A stretch of 64,000 bases of DNA from Channallabes apus (Eukaryota; Chordata; Actinopteri; Siluriformes; Clariidae), in NCBI GenBank assembly GCA_030522415.1, contig CM060121.1, forward strand, positions 12,356,055 to 12,420,054, in the 5' to 3' direction. Shown here piece by piece: positions 23,701 through 34,287 of this stretch. Within the stretch, counting starts at the first letter, position 1. Every line of letters begins with the position of its first letter. Position numbers and translations under genes: made by a program. The notes beneath the pieces were generated by a model that saw only the letters and a program-made list of their open reading frames with translations, was not told where the DNA came from and ran no database searches.

Positions 23701-26700
23701 TTGGACCAAGGCCATCAACAGAACCAAGGATTACTAGATCAGGTAAATGTTTATTTGTTCATTATCATAACAGTTGTGTACATATAGTGGACAGAAATAT
23801 TCACACCCCTGTTAAAACTGAAACTTTTTCTGTAGCATGATATAGCAATCAACAAAAAAGTAAAAAAATAAATAAATAGGAAAAGACAAATTGAATACAT
23901 TTATCCGTTTTATCATGTAAATTGATTCTTATTAATCCCAAATAAACATAGTGTACAAATCTCACTGTTGAAACTTGTACAATATCAATCACAAAAACTT
24001 TTTTATCCTCTACATTTTAACATTTTATAGACATTTTATATTCACTTTATATTATAAAGAATATATGCAGTTTGACATGCAGAATGTTTTACATGCAAGC
24101 TTGAATGCATTTATGTTAAGATTGAACATAATTTGTTTTTAGTAAATTATAGATCATTTGGATTTATTTGAATGCTGTACATGGGATTCGTCCATGAGAT
24201 GATTATTACCTTCGTTACACTCCTCGGACTGCTATCAGTACTGTGAAGAGGGCTGGGGTTTGGGCTCCCTGAAGAGTGGTTAATATATTTAGCCATGTAG
24301 ACATTATAGTCCAATAGTTTTTGTCTGAAATCCTTCTGCCGTGGTTTAGACTGCATTACATCATCTAGACTGCCCTGACTGCTGCTGCAACTGTGAGACA
24401 AGGCATCTGCTTGGCTGCTCCCGCTGCTGTGGGAGGGGAGGCAAGCTGTGGATGGAGAGAACATCCAAATCATGTACATCATCCAGAAAAACACAGTGAG
24501 TGGAAAACAACAGTGAGTACTCAGTTGGCTCCATAGCAGTAAGTCAGCAATATTTGGATCCTATCTTGTTTAAGCTTGATGAAATACTCTGCCTAGCCAA
24601 AAAAAAAAGGTCTGTCTCATAGTTTGGTTAAGCTTATGCAAAATCCAAAAACTTTATCCAGAGTCACATTAATTTCTCTCCATTATCTTGTATTGATAAT
24701 GAGAGAGTTGGGTCGCTGCATAAAGCCTTTACCAGTACATCACAAAGATTCTGAATGGGGTTAAGGTCTGGACTCTGTGGTGGCCAATCCGCTTTATGCT
24801 CTCATAACCATTTCTTCAGGATTTGTGTCTGACAAATACTGGCATTGTCATCTTGGAATATGCCTTCTTAGGCAAAAAAAAAGAAAAATTAGACTGATGG
24901 AAAAACCTAGTCATTCAGTATATTTAGATCTTGTTTTTTGTGCACACAACATTGCTAAATGTAGACCTGACCAACAGAAGCAACCCCAGATCATAGCACT
25001 GCCGTCACAGGCAATGATGGATTCATCACTTTATCTGTCTCTCTTCTTACTCTGATGCGCACAACATTCTGAAACAGGGTTAATCTGGACTCATCAGACC
25101 ACATGACCTTTATCTAATGCTCCACAGTCCAATCCTTATGCTTTTCTTTTTTCGCAAACTGATTTCACTAAACATTAAACTTCCACCGCTCTCATCCACC
25201 GCTCTCATCCACCGCTCTCATTCTGTTCATCCAGGTTTTAATAACCTGATTTTAGTCGTCCCAGCAGTCTCCTTAGTTGGTTTCTTTTCTTGATGCAATA
25301 ATTTGATGTTTCTGAAACAGAGTAACATCTTCACCATGACCACAGGACACAGTATGTCTTCTAACATGGTTGCTTAGGAAATAAGAAGCTGCTCACTGCA
25401 TCAGTGAGGGTTAAATAACCTGTTGCCAGCTGAAACACTATCACTGCAGTAATTATCCAATGAAATGCACTTAACCTTTGTCTTAGCTAAATCAAGGTGG
25501 TGACTTTTTTTTTTTGGCCAGACAGTGTATTTTACCATGATTTGACCTTTTATTCGCTTATGGCAGTGGTTTAAAATGTGATTTTATTACATTTAAATAA
25601 ATATGGGGGGAAAGCATATTTTAGTTTCATTTATGGATCAGGCAGTTACAGGGTCCGTTGTGGTGTGAAACACAACAGAAATATGAATATATGATAAATA
25701 GATGGCAATCAGGCAAAAATGATAAATTCTTTATTAAAAATGAATAAATTAAAAAAGGAATTAAAACATTTATAATACATTTTAATTGATTTATTTGATT
25801 TGTCTTCTTTTTTTATTAGAAGATATATTATAGTATATATCTAGAGAGCAACAAAAGATGCAGGATCTTGTTTAATTTACTCTAAGTTGTCCCCCAAATA
25901 GTCAGAAGCAGCCCTGGCCATGATTGTGATGATTTAGTCTTACATGCAAGCAGGACGGTTGGTTTCCTGATCTCAGCCTTGAGCCTGGAGGCTAGCAGCA
26001 TTCTCCTGAACCATTCTTCCTTCTCTCTTCCTGTCCTCCCGAATAGATACAGGACCGGATCTGTGGAGCGTTTGGTTTCCTCACTTCCCAGCTCTCCCTC
26101 AGTCCTTTCACTTGGAGCAAGACATTTCTCCTCCTCAACTTCAGGTTGGTCCCCCTTTGACATGAAGTCATCCTGTTTGGCTAGCTCAATGCAAATGGGA
26201 TATTTTTTGTTCCATACACGCTTTCTGGCCAGGTTGTGGGGCACCAGGTAGATCTGTAGGACCAAGTGCAAAAAGTTTTCATGATATTTCGTACAATGTA
26301 ATGCGTTTTAATAACAGATCAGGCCACAACAACTTTCTTAGCTACTTCAGTTGTACAGAAGCTGTCAGTGGTGTCTCACCTTGCTGTTGGTCAAGTCGTA
26401 GATCTTCTGGCTGATGTACGTGACGTCAGGTTTGGGCTCACTGAAGGTGGCACGGCGGGGAATATTGCGGTTGGGTTTGGAGAGACGCAGCACAGAGCCT
26501 TCAAGACGCACATATACTGAATGGGTAAGCGTGGCATGGTACGTCTCTGGATCATAGCTGTAAATCTCGTTCATCCAACCCTTGATATAGCACATGTCAC
26601 AAAAGATTACAATGCATGCAGTTCAGTGAATGTCAAGGCAATCACTTCGCTAAAGTTTGGACTGCTCAAATCAGATGAGGTGGTTTTTGTCACCGATCTG

Positions 26701-29700
26701 TATCCTGTACAAACATAAAATACTACCTTAATCTCAATATACTTCTGTCCTTAAACATTATGGAATAGCGGATTAGATTAGATAGCAGTAGGTGCAAATT
26801 CAGATCTGATGTTAGAGCTTGCTAAAATATAACACAATCAACTCTTTATCCATAGAACATAACAGGAATGTACTTTTTCCCCTGGTTAAACCTTTGTTTA
26901 ATGGAACTGTTGTTGTGTTTCAATGCTAAAACGTCCTCTATTAAAGACATCATCTGACATCATTGTATTGAACTTCATTCTGTCCAACACACAGTAGACT
27001 GCAAAACAATTCCTGCTGTCCGTCACCCAAATGAGGATGGCTTCCCTGTTCAGTCTGGTTCCTCTCAAAGTTTCTTACTTTTGCCATGTCAGGGAGTTTT
27101 TTCTTGCCACCATCGCCCTCGGCTTGCTCATCAGGGACAATATATGCTCATTACATATTTTCACTCACTCACTCACTCACCCATTCACAGGCAATCCATC
27201 ACAGGGCACACACACACATGGCACACTACGGGCACATTTGCATAATTTAATTTTCTTTTGATTCTGTAAAGCTGCTTTACGACAATGACCGTTGTTAAAA
27301 GCGCTATACAAATAAAAAAAGAAAATGAGCATCCTGTGTGGTAGGTGCTTAACTTGTTTAGATTTGTAACAACATCTAAAAAAATGGTATTAAATCCATT
27401 TTTTTTTTTTTTTTTTTAATCTTGATACTTACACAAAAAACGCAATAAAAATGGAATTGGGGTATTTGGTCCGTCCACATGCTACAGGGCACATCAAGTG
27501 ACGGATATTCCCCACCCCGGAGATATATCCAGATTATAACTGTGGCATCATGTCAGCAGTCCAACATCTTCATTACTGAGCTACCACAGCCCTCACAAAT
27601 GGAACTTGCACCTACGTACAGTATCATGATAATTTTTAATTGGGAAGTCTTTGGTGTCTGCCATTCCAAGTATTAAACCATATAGAATATGGCTGAACGT
27701 GGTTATTTCTTTGTTGTGTCCAGACAAGTCAACTTAAAGTCAACTGTAAACTCAACTCTAAACACAAAATATGTCTAAATTAGGATCTTAGTGATTGCAT
27801 AGCAATACAGTTTTTACTTTGTTAGTTGCTAAAAAGGTACTTAGTCCTCCCACATTAATCACGGCTCTACAGCCAATCAGGGTCTGTGTGCTCACGCTAG
27901 CGGAAGGAGCGGATAGCGCTGTCCTCCGAGTGTGTTACTCTGCCCCCAACAGTTGTGAGCGAGCAGTTCGAAAAGATGCGGTCGGCTGGCGTCACGTGGT
28001 TCGGAGGAAACACATTATTGTCTTCGGCCCTCCCGACTGAGGTGTAGCCTTAATGTGGGAGCCCCCTAGTGACGGGGTGTCGCTGTACTGGTCTTCTTCT
28101 TCTTCTTCTTTGTCTTTCGGCTGTTCCCTTTCAGGGGTCGCCACAGCGAATCATCTGCCTCCATCTAACCCTATCCTCTGCATCCTCTTCTCTCACACCA
28201 ACTAACTTCATGTCCTCTCTCACTGCATCCATAAATCTCCTCTTTGGTCTTCCTCTAGACCTCCTGCCTGGCAGTTCCAACCTCAGCATCCTTCTACCGA
28301 TATATTCACACTCTCTCCTCTGAACATGTCCAAACCACCTCAATCTGGCCTCTCTGACTTTATCTCCTGTACTGGTACCGCTGTAAAAGCTGCCAATTAA
28401 ATTATGATTTTCTGCCCCCAGGTATTTCTTTTTGTTGTTGACAAAACTGAGCAGAAGAAGAGGTTGCATAGTGCGTGACAGATAAACATATTTAGCACAA
28501 CAGCCATAAAACATTTCTGGATAAGATCATGAGAGCTATTAACATCCCGGTGGTAAAACCAGATATAACACAGCACCAGAACGTACCTTATAGACGACTG
28601 GCTCTTTGATGTCCAGAGGAACCCCATTCCAGCGTTCTCTCTTACATCGTCTGAAGCGATGACCCCAAGAAGAGCCACGGGGAGCTGACAGCCACACCAA
28701 AAGTATTGCTAGCATAAATCCTGCCGCGACTCCAAGCAAAACACCACCGATATACGTGGGCAACGGCAAAACAAAGTAACCATACACAACAGAAATGAGC
28801 AGGAGAAGTCCATTATGTGGTATGGTCGGAGGCAGCTCTTCCTCGTCCTCTTCCTCCTCCTCCTCACCCCCCTCAGTTGGTTCTTCGCTGCATGCTGTGC
28901 TACCCCGTTGGAGAGGGGCTGAAGTGCCAGGCTCACCATCAGCTTCTGTATCTGTGCAAAGCTCAAAGTCTTCGCTGTAGAGCTCGCAGAACTCTTCATC
29001 TTCCTGCCTGGCCAGGGCTGACATAAAGCACCTGTCCAAGCCTAGTGAGGGTGACTTGTGTATAACTTGAACATTGGTAGCTACCCCTGGTGGACTGTCA
29101 GCCTCCAAGTCATCTTCCTCTTTGATGCAATAGTCAGTTTTGCTTTCCAGATGGCCATTAAGGGCTGTAAGACTACAGAGTTCTGAAGCACTAGATGAGA
29201 GACTTTTGGGATGTTGGACCCCCCATGCTGTTCCAGTCACTGAAACTCCACTAGCAGTGCTTCCTCCTTCATCACCGATAATCTTGCTTAGCAGCTGTAA
29301 GGGTTCACACATTACCTCAGAGAGACGCCGCTTAGTATCTTCAATGCGTGCTTCAACTTCCTGCACCTTGAAAAAAGAACGGCCATCGGGTGAGGCAATG
29401 GGCGAGGATGGTGCTGTTTTGGAGTCACCACTGGCACTGGGGGTGGCACGAGGCTGGGTGAAAGGTTTGAAAAGGTGCAGGTTACGCCGAGAATCAGGGG
29501 GCCGGTGGGAAATGATTTCTTGCTCAGGACGGGCTGTGTCCGTGGACAAAGATTTGACTAGAGTTTTCATCAGATGTCTGTGTCGCATAGGCTGATGGGC
29601 AGTTGCTTCACGAGGCTCTACCTCAGTGGACAGAGACCGCACAAGGCTAAGAAATGGCTTTGAGTGCACAGCTGAGGACTTGACAGGAGAGGACGTAGAT

Positions 29701-30179
29701 GAAGCAGAGTAAGTGGCAGGTGGAGGGATTTGGGTCCAGTGCTCTGAGGGCCAGGAGGAACTAGCAGAGCTATAAAGAGACGAGGAGCCAAGGCTGGTGA
29801 TTAATGGCTGGATTGCTAAGGCCGAGCTTTGGGCATGGGTGACCGCTGAATAGGGTGTCATAGCAGAAGACACAGGAGGCACCACTGAACCTGTTCCTGT
29901 TCCTGTCCCTTCAAACAGCAACTCCTCGCTGGCCTCCAAAGCTGTCACTATTCCCGGATCATCAACATCCAGGCCAGATGTGGACATGGCCAACTTGTAG
30001 AGATCTTCATCATCCTCTTCCTCCTCCTTGCCATGGGTGGAAAAATGGATGGTGATTGTGTCACGGGAGAGTGATCTCTGCACATGTAGTTTTGGACCTG
30101 AAGATGGCCGAAGGAATGAGGATGAGGAGGAAGGCAGGTGGCTGGGTGTGTCCACATTGCTGCCTCCCTGACTGGTCAT
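15329..30179 (-). CDS. TEX2: TEX2, SMP-domain ER lipid-transfer protein (complete)
   Basis: Eleven coding exons join in phase to 1100 residues plus stop, close to the roughly 1130 of human TEX2. TEX2 is an ER membrane protein related to yeast Nvj2, with a PH-like region and an SMP lipid-transfer domain that works at membrane contact sites. Residues 1-440 are low-complexity and Ser-rich, with conserved islands (QRSLSRDTITIHFS, RHRHLMKTLVKSLSTDT). An acidic run precedes two hydrophobic segments at about 457-474 and 476-497. The PH-like region covers about 530-700, an insert with LPSHSSGSS follows, and the SMP domain covers about 785-1075. Join (minus): 30179-28587, 26580-26380, 26253-25944, 24445-24210, 23482-23339, 23249-23150, 21188-21068, 20378-20268, 20045-19836, 17940-17820, 15484-15329. 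No disabling change is seen. Confidence 0.95.
15485..17819 (-). other. TEX2: TEX2 intron 10
   Basis: AT-rich DNA with many poly-A and poly-T runs. A short piece at 16331-16362 (AGTCTTTCGGCTGTTC) matches the 3' end of the LINE at 28092. I see no other feature. Confidence 0.7.
17820..17940 (-). CDS. TEX2: TEX2 coding exon 10 (SMP end)
   Basis: The acceptor TCCCCGACAG precedes GTATGGCTTC; the donor is TTTCAG|GTAATT. It encodes YGFRRPPHLELKARPKLGER and then VTDWIEKKLDQEFQ. It enters in phase 2 and leaves in phase 0. It has no long open frame of its own, so it is easily missed by ORF-based search. Confidence 0.93.
17941..19835 (-). other. TEX2: TEX2 intron 9
   Basis: AT-rich intron with a poly-T run near 18260. 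The overlapping short frames on both strands around 18300-19030 match no family I know. No repeat is recognised. Confidence 0.6.
19836..20045 (-). CDS. TEX2: TEX2 coding exon 9 (SMP)
   Basis: The acceptor TTATTCTACAG precedes TTTTGTCGGTGG; the donor is read as ATATG|GTACGG, which alone restores the Trp-Tyr-Gly junction with the next exon. A second GT five bases further would break the match to the family. Residues include KIMRFVDKIAKSKYFQKATE and the conserved NIPPPPTDRIW. Confidence 0.9.
20268..20378 (-). CDS. TEX2: TEX2 coding exon 8 (acidic loop)
   Basis: The acceptor TGTGTTAG precedes GCTCAGACC; the donor is GAGGG|GTGAGT. It codes RPRAYCLADSDEESSSAGSS followed by a Glu/Asp-rich run, the acidic loop found inside the SMP region of vertebrate TEX2. 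It is in phase 2 at both ends. Confidence 0.93.
20588..20797. repeat. (ATT)n and (GA)n microsatellites in TEX2 intron 7
   Basis: An ATT array runs at about 20600-20633 and a GA array at about 20756-20797, separated by unique-looking intron sequence. Confidence 0.95.
21068..21188 (-). CDS. TEX2: TEX2 coding exon 7 (SMP)
   Basis: The acceptor TTCCCTGTAG precedes GCCTTTGG; the donor is GAGGG|GTAAGG. It encodes residues 862-902 in part, with GLWFDLEISYTGSFLMTLET. It enters in phase 1 and leaves in phase 2. Confidence 0.93.
21311..21494 (+). mobile_element. tRNA-derived SINE with LINE-type tail
   Basis: The head contains an A box (TAGCTCAGTGGTTAAGG, from 21315) and a B box (AGGTTCAAACCCCAC, from 21359), the internal RNA polymerase III promoter of tRNA-type SINEs. 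The tail GTAAGTCGCTCTGGATAAGA followed by GTCTGCTAAATG is the common 3' end shared with L2-like LINEs in teleosts. No clear target duplication is visible. It lies in TEX2 intron 6, antisense to the gene. Confidence 0.8.
22725..23065 (-). repeat. SINE copy, antisense orientation on window
   Basis: Read on the minus strand this is a diverged full-length copy of the SINE at 56398-56763: a GCGGTATAG-type tail, GGGTGTACCCTGCC, the GTGTTT/TCCTCCCATAATCC body and an accession head near 23060. It sits just downstream of TEX2 coding exon 6 within intron 6. Confidence 0.7.
23150..23249 (-). CDS. TEX2: TEX2 coding exon 6 (SMP)
   Basis: The acceptor CATTAAAG precedes CTGCCATACTTC; the donor is CATCAAG|GTAAAC. 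It encodes residues 829-861 plus one base (LPYFMNELTLTELDMG, then IPKIL and KPSVDHQ). The intron before it is only 89 bp (23250-23338), one of the shortest in the gene. Confidence 0.93.
23339..23482 (-). CDS. TEX2: TEX2 coding exon 5 (SMP start)
   Basis: I chose the acceptor TACTTCCAG before 23482 because it is the only nearby AG that keeps phase 0 with the previous donor. Two further AGs lie 9 to 20 bases downstream but would need phase 1. The donor is ATCCGG|GTAGGT. Residues 781-828 include AWVNALLGRIFWDFLREKYW, the opening of the SMP domain. Confidence 0.85.
24210..24445 (-). CDS. TEX2: TEX2 coding exon 4 (linker)
   Basis: The acceptor CATCCACAG precedes CTTGCCTCCCC; the donor is ACGAAG|GTAATA. 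Residues 702-780 form a Ser-rich linker with SHSSGSS, LLDYNVYMAKYI and SPLHSTDSSP, matching the human linker between the PH-like and SMP regions. It enters in phase 1 and leaves in phase 0. Confidence 0.9.
24587..25527 (-). mobile_element. Tc1-like element relic in TEX2 intron 3
   Basis: Inverted ends CTCTGCCTAGCCAAAAAAAA (left) and CACTGTCTGGCCAAAAAAAA (right, read inward) are each preceded by TA. On the minus strand at about 24740-24790 the phrase DWPPQSPDLNPIQNLCD is the third catalytic block of a Tc1 transposase, with Glu replaced by Gln. The frame is broken elsewhere. A tandem CACCGCTCTCATC triplet lies near 25185. The element is dead. Confidence 0.75.
25944..26253 (-). CDS. TEX2: TEX2 coding exon 3
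   Basis: The acceptor GTCCTACAG precedes ATCTACCTGGTG; the donor is TTGCAT|GTAAGA (phase 1). It encodes residues 599-701 plus one base, with the conserved phrases ARKRVWNKKYPICIELA, DDFMSK and LYLFGRTGREKEEWFRR. It completes the PH-like region. Confidence 0.95.
26380..26580 (-). CDS. TEX2: TEX2 coding exon 2 (PH-like start)
   Basis: The acceptor ATATCAAG precedes GGTTGGATGAAC; the donor is AGCAAG|GTGAGA. It is 67 codons in phase 0 at both ends, residues 532-598. The protein begins GWMNEIYSYDPETYHATLTH, typical of the TEX2 PH-like region. Confidence 0.95.
26985..27330 (+). repeat. Dispersed repeat ending CGCTATACAAATAAA
   Basis: The words GTTCCTCTCAAAGTTTCTTAC, GGGAGTTTTTTCTTGCCACC and the ending AAAAGCGCTATACAAATAAA are those of a very common teleost dispersed repeat, probably a LINE 3' end. 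A (CTCA)n stretch and a short SINE-like segment (27160-27240) interrupt it. Confidence 0.6.
27845..28080 (+). repeat. Dispersed GC-rich repeat of unknown class
   Basis: A GC-rich island in an AT-rich intron contains GAGCAGTTCGAAAAGATGCGG, GGCTGGCGTCACGTGGTTCG and CCCCTAGTGACGGGGTG. I recognise these words as a recurring fish repeat but cannot name its class. It directly abuts the LINE 3' end at 28092. Confidence 0.45.
28092..28373 (-). mobile_element. 5'-truncated LINE 3' end (reverse transcriptase C-terminus)
   Basis: On the minus strand the sequence codes GDKVREARLRWFGHVQRREC and then RRSRGRPKRRFMDAVREDMK up to a stop at 28131. This is the C-terminal tail of a reverse transcriptase from an RTE/Rex-type LINE. 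The 3' end reads AACAGCCGAAAGACAAAG followed by a (GAA)n tail, which marks an insertion by target-primed reverse transcription. It is truncated at the 5' side and lies in TEX2 intron 1, sense to the gene. Confidence 0.75.
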
Positions 30180-30204
30180 GGCAGCACTCCAGAAGGCTCA
30201 CCAC
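28587..30204 (-). CDS. TEX2: TEX2 coding exon 1 with start codon
   Basis: The acceptor CGCTCACAG lies just before 30204 and leaves 25 nt of 5' UTR before ATG 30179-30177. The exon codes residues 1-531 and ends at TAT AAG|GTACGT in phase 0. It contains the entire Ser/Thr-rich N-terminus, an acidic stretch of Glu and Asp (encoded by CTC/CTT-rich DNA near 28840-28870) and both hydrophobic segments with the motif YGYFVLPLPTYIGG. The start agrees with human TEX2, whose N-terminus keeps the HVQRSxSRDTIxIHFS motif. Confidence 0.95.
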
Positions 30205-31133
30205 CTGTGAGCGAAAGGAAAACAAATAGATTAAAAACTAAATTTTAATTTTGGTAGACATCATACATACCGCCATCTAGTAATCTTATTAGGTTCTCAA
30301 AACAATATGCTAGTCTTTTAATAAACAGCCCATTACAGACTCCATGGATTGACAAGATCTTTTCTGCAAACTCAAACAAAAACTGGATAAGGCACTGAAG
30401 CCAAGACTTCAAATAGAGAACTCCGACACTCTCATCCATTTAAATAATCAAAGTAGCAAACTACTGTTCTCAACACTAGACACAGTGTGCCTGTAAAATT
30501 TAATAAAGAGAATCCAATAAGGGCTATTTACACACAATAGTGCATTTAATAACATTAACGTGCAACAGCAATTGATGGTAGGACAATTCAACAAAACCTG
30601 TTGTAGTCTATTCTAAAGTAATGCCCTCGTCACTCAAAAGGATAGACCCTAGAAAGTTAGAAATGTAAGGTCACAGTCCTAAGACTAAACCAAAACTGCA
30701 GCAGTAATAAAACTTAAAATGAATACGAGGTCATAATACAATTGATTACATTACTATGAAAATTTTCCATTTAATTAACTGGAGAATAAATACAATAAAA
30801 TTATCAAAATTTAAATAGAACAACAAAATTATCTACTATCTACGTCTGCCTTTGTCGATAAAGGCTTCTCATTATGAAGTCTTTGGATGTAGATAATAGG
30901 CTCTTATAGTCATATGGTTATAGACTCTTGAGTCTTTGCTTACGTTAATACTTACAAATCCAGTAACCAAATCCAGCAACCATTACTTATCAAATCATGT
31001 CAAGTCCAATTTAATGGAATTGTGCTTTGTGAACATTATGGGCATTTAGACCCTCATTAATATACATTACAATATATCATACACATTATAATGTGCTCAC
31101 TATTATATGTGCATACAGTACATGCATACATAC

Positions 31134-31164
<31 letters not shown>

Positions 31165-31802
31165 CATACAGACATGCATGCTTAAGTATTCCATGTCACA
31201 TGCTCCGCACAATATGCATAATATAGACAAAATACCCATATAACCCTGAGTAATAGAAAAGAAAATACAAATTGAGTGAGGTATAAATTGGTGGTGTGCA
31301 ATAAGCTGTTCTATTACATTAGCAATAAGGTTTATTAATAAATGTTTAATAAATTAATAAAATGTGTGTTCGTGCTGAGCGGGAACTGATCGGCGATAGA
31401 GAGGGACCGTTGATGAAGTTTATATGAATATAGGAAAAGCAGAAGACACGCTTTACCACACATTCATGGATTACTGTCCAGACAAAGTTCTCAGTGATAT
31501 GTCCCTCAATGAACCTAAAGCTGTTGGCCCTTTGAGTGCTAGTCTTACTGACTGCTCGTGTCCAAATAAAGTCTTTGATCAGCTTTGTAAAGCACCTGTT
31601 TATAATTAGGAGTTAAGACAACAGAGCACCAGTCCTGTAAGCAAGTTAATTAAACAGTCTTTGACTGATACAGAGACAGTAGTGTACAATTTAAAGCACA
31701 TCGGATCTACTAACAGGGAGACAAAGAAAGAGAGGATGTAATTATCCATAACACTCCTGCTAAGTGATTTGTGCCTGCTTTCTTTGTCCTTCAGAATTAA
31801 AA

Positions 31803-32330
31803 ACTATTATCTACACAACCAGTCAAAAGTTTGGACACGCCTTCTAATTCCATGGTCTTTTACTGATTTTTATTTCTTTGTATGTTTCTGTTAAAACAAT
31901 GCTAAAGTCATCCAACATATACAGTTGATATTGAGATGTTTCTGCTATTTAATCTTTGTAAAGCCTTCAAACTGCTCTATTATCTGAGGGGCTGTTAATT
32001 GGTGATTTCAGCAGCAACTTCTCTGGTCTAGCGTTCCTGGGATGGTCTTCATGATAGCAAAACCCTTCAAGCACCATGATGAAACCCTTCATCATTGTGC
32101 TTGAAGGGTTTTGGAAATACTCTTTAAAATACTGTTGCTGCAGAACTGTTCCAGAACAGCTGACCTTCGTTACAGGCAGGGGGGACCGCAAGCCATTCTG
32201 AAGCTAGGAAAAGAAGGAAAATCCGTTGGAGGCATTGGACAGGCATTGTGCATAGCCAAGAAAATAATTTGGAATGTCCTGGGGGGGGAAACGCTTTTGA
32301 ATTCCAAATAGCATTAAATGGAAAGCTAGT
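31803..32330 (-). repeat. Tc1-like transposon remnant
   Basis: The left end CAGTCAAAAGTTTGGACACG is the typical outer terminus of a Tc1-type element. The interior shares TATTGAGATGT and GGGGCTGTTAATTGGTGATTT with the copy at 39207. A local duplication makes an inverted repeat around CCCTTCAAGCACCATGATGAA near 32068-32110. No right terminus is identified. Confidence 0.55.
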
Positions 32331-32937
32331 GCATTAGGGTGTATACATTGCCTTATTCCACACACCAAGTAGACACTAGGATTTGGGATTCAGGCTTGTC
32401 TTATAAGCTAGTTAGCTTTGTAGGTCGCATTAGCCTTGAAAAGAACAGACATTTCAGAGGCAATTTGGAATTACTTAAAAGAAACTACAAAGGATGTTGT
32501 TTAAGATGACGATGATATCAGATGTGTTTTCTTGCTGAAAGTGTGTCCATGACTGGTTTCGCATGTGGGTTTTGGCAGGCAGCTGTTCTTTCCAGTACTA
32601 CTACTGCACACCATATTGTACCTTCACCCATGCTGCGACTGACAGTGTAATTAAAATTATTGTTTGAATACCAGTGACACATCGTTAAACGTTCCAGTGC
32701 TGTTCCAGTGCTCCATATTTGAGCAAAATCAACAATTTTGGAAGTAGAAATTCCTTTTTTAAGGATTAGCATTAAACATTTACGCATTTGGCAGACATTC
32801 TTCTCCAGAGCAACTTAAAAAAAAAGTGCTTTGAAGTTTCCGTCATTGGAAAGATCCTTACACTGGTTAAACATTAAAAATCTTTATGTTCCTTCTTGCA
32901 TTGCTGTACTGAATAAGACAGTTCATTGAAACTGACA

Positions 32938-33066
32938 TTCATTCATTCATTCATTTTCTATACCGCTTAATCCTGTGTTCAGGGTCGCGGGGGACCTGGA
33001 GCCTATCCCAGGAGACTTCGGGCACTAGGCGGGGTACACCCTGGACAGGGTGCCAATCCATCGCAG
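32938..33066 (-). mobile_element. 5'-truncated SINE tail with 12-bp target duplication
   Basis: A 129-bp insertion is flanked by TTGAAACTGACA (32926-32937 and 33067-33078). On the minus strand it starts CTGCGATGGATTGGCACC and ends in a (GAAT)n tail. About 113 bp are identical to the insertion inside the hAT MITE at 6225-6362. Confidence 0.9.
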
Positions 33067-33942
33067 TTGAAACTGACAATTTCTGCTAACTTTGTATGAG
33101 GGAACATGCAGTGCCAGGTAAAAGACTTAATGTACGACTTAAATGATCCTGCAAGAACATTCATACAGACACAATGGATTCGTCATTCACTTTTAACAGA
33201 ATAGATGGCCATAAAGGCGTTAATATTGTTGTATAGTGTTTTTCTATTGTATTGTATTCTATTGCTTATGTACTTTTGACTGCATTTTGTAGGTTTTTCT
33301 GTGCTCCCCCTGTGGTGAATGAGATTAATTGTAACCCTTTTGGCATTTCCTGGGGGTAGCCATCTTAAACAGGAAGTGATGTGTCAATGGCAGGGAAACC
33401 TGCAGCCATTATTCCTCACTACACAGTTTTGTCTTGTTTTTCAAGTATTTATGTTTTTGCTAAAATAAACCCAAGTTTCTGATCAAAGGAGGCTACGGAG
33501 CAGCGTTAATTTTACTTTCCCACATGGAAGTGGCCAAATGTTGAATAAGAAGCCAACAAAGGGTTTCAGAATGACATGATTAAAAGCATCCTTGGTGGAA
33601 CTCAGAAGAGCCAAGTCAAGCAGGTTTCATTATAATTCCTTTTTTAACAGACAGATGCAAACTCTGTAGTTCCTCCTATACCACAATTACTTACCTCACG
33701 ATACAGAATACAGTAAACCCTGAACTGTAGACAACTAACTCTTCTGCACAGTTACTCTACAAACTCATAAATTAAAAGAGATAAGAGTAAGAGAGAACTG
33801 AAGAAGATGTATGACCCAGAGTGTAGGTAGTCCCTACTTTCATGTATAAAGAAATGGCACTTCATTTAAAATGTGCTGGGTGTTCGTTCAGCACTGAACA
33901 CATTTACCAAGTTCATTTATTCTTGTGTTATGCTGGGGAACT

Positions 33943-34287
33943 CACTCGCTCACTCATCTTCTATACCGCTTTATCCTGTATTTGGGGTCGCGGGGACCTG
34001 GAGCCTATCACAGGAGGCTTAGGGCACAAGGCAGGGTACACTCTGGACAGCGTGCCAATCCATCAAAGGGCACACACACATACTCATTACGGGCAATTTG
34101 GGAACGCCAAATAGCCTAACCTGCATATCCAAGGACTGCGGGAGGAAACTGGAGTACCCGGAGGAAACCCACCAAGCACGGGGAGAACATGCAAACTCCA
34201 TGCACACAGAGACGGGAATTGAGCCTGGCCTAGAATCAAACCAGGACCCTGGATGTGCAAGGCGACCACTACACCACTACACGCCTT
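33943..34287 (-). repeat. SINE copy, near full length
   Basis: On the minus strand it carries the head GTAGTGGTGTAGTGGTCGCC, the body GCATGGAGTTTGCATGTTC and GTGGGTTTCCTCCGGG, and the tail GGATAAAGCGGTATAGAAG, all as in the copy at 56398. The (GAGT)n tail is at the 33940 side. Confidence 0.8.

Noticed and set aside
29140..29595. 151-codon plus-strand frame
   Set aside because: It lies opposite TEX2 coding exon 1, which has clear family identity on the minus strand.
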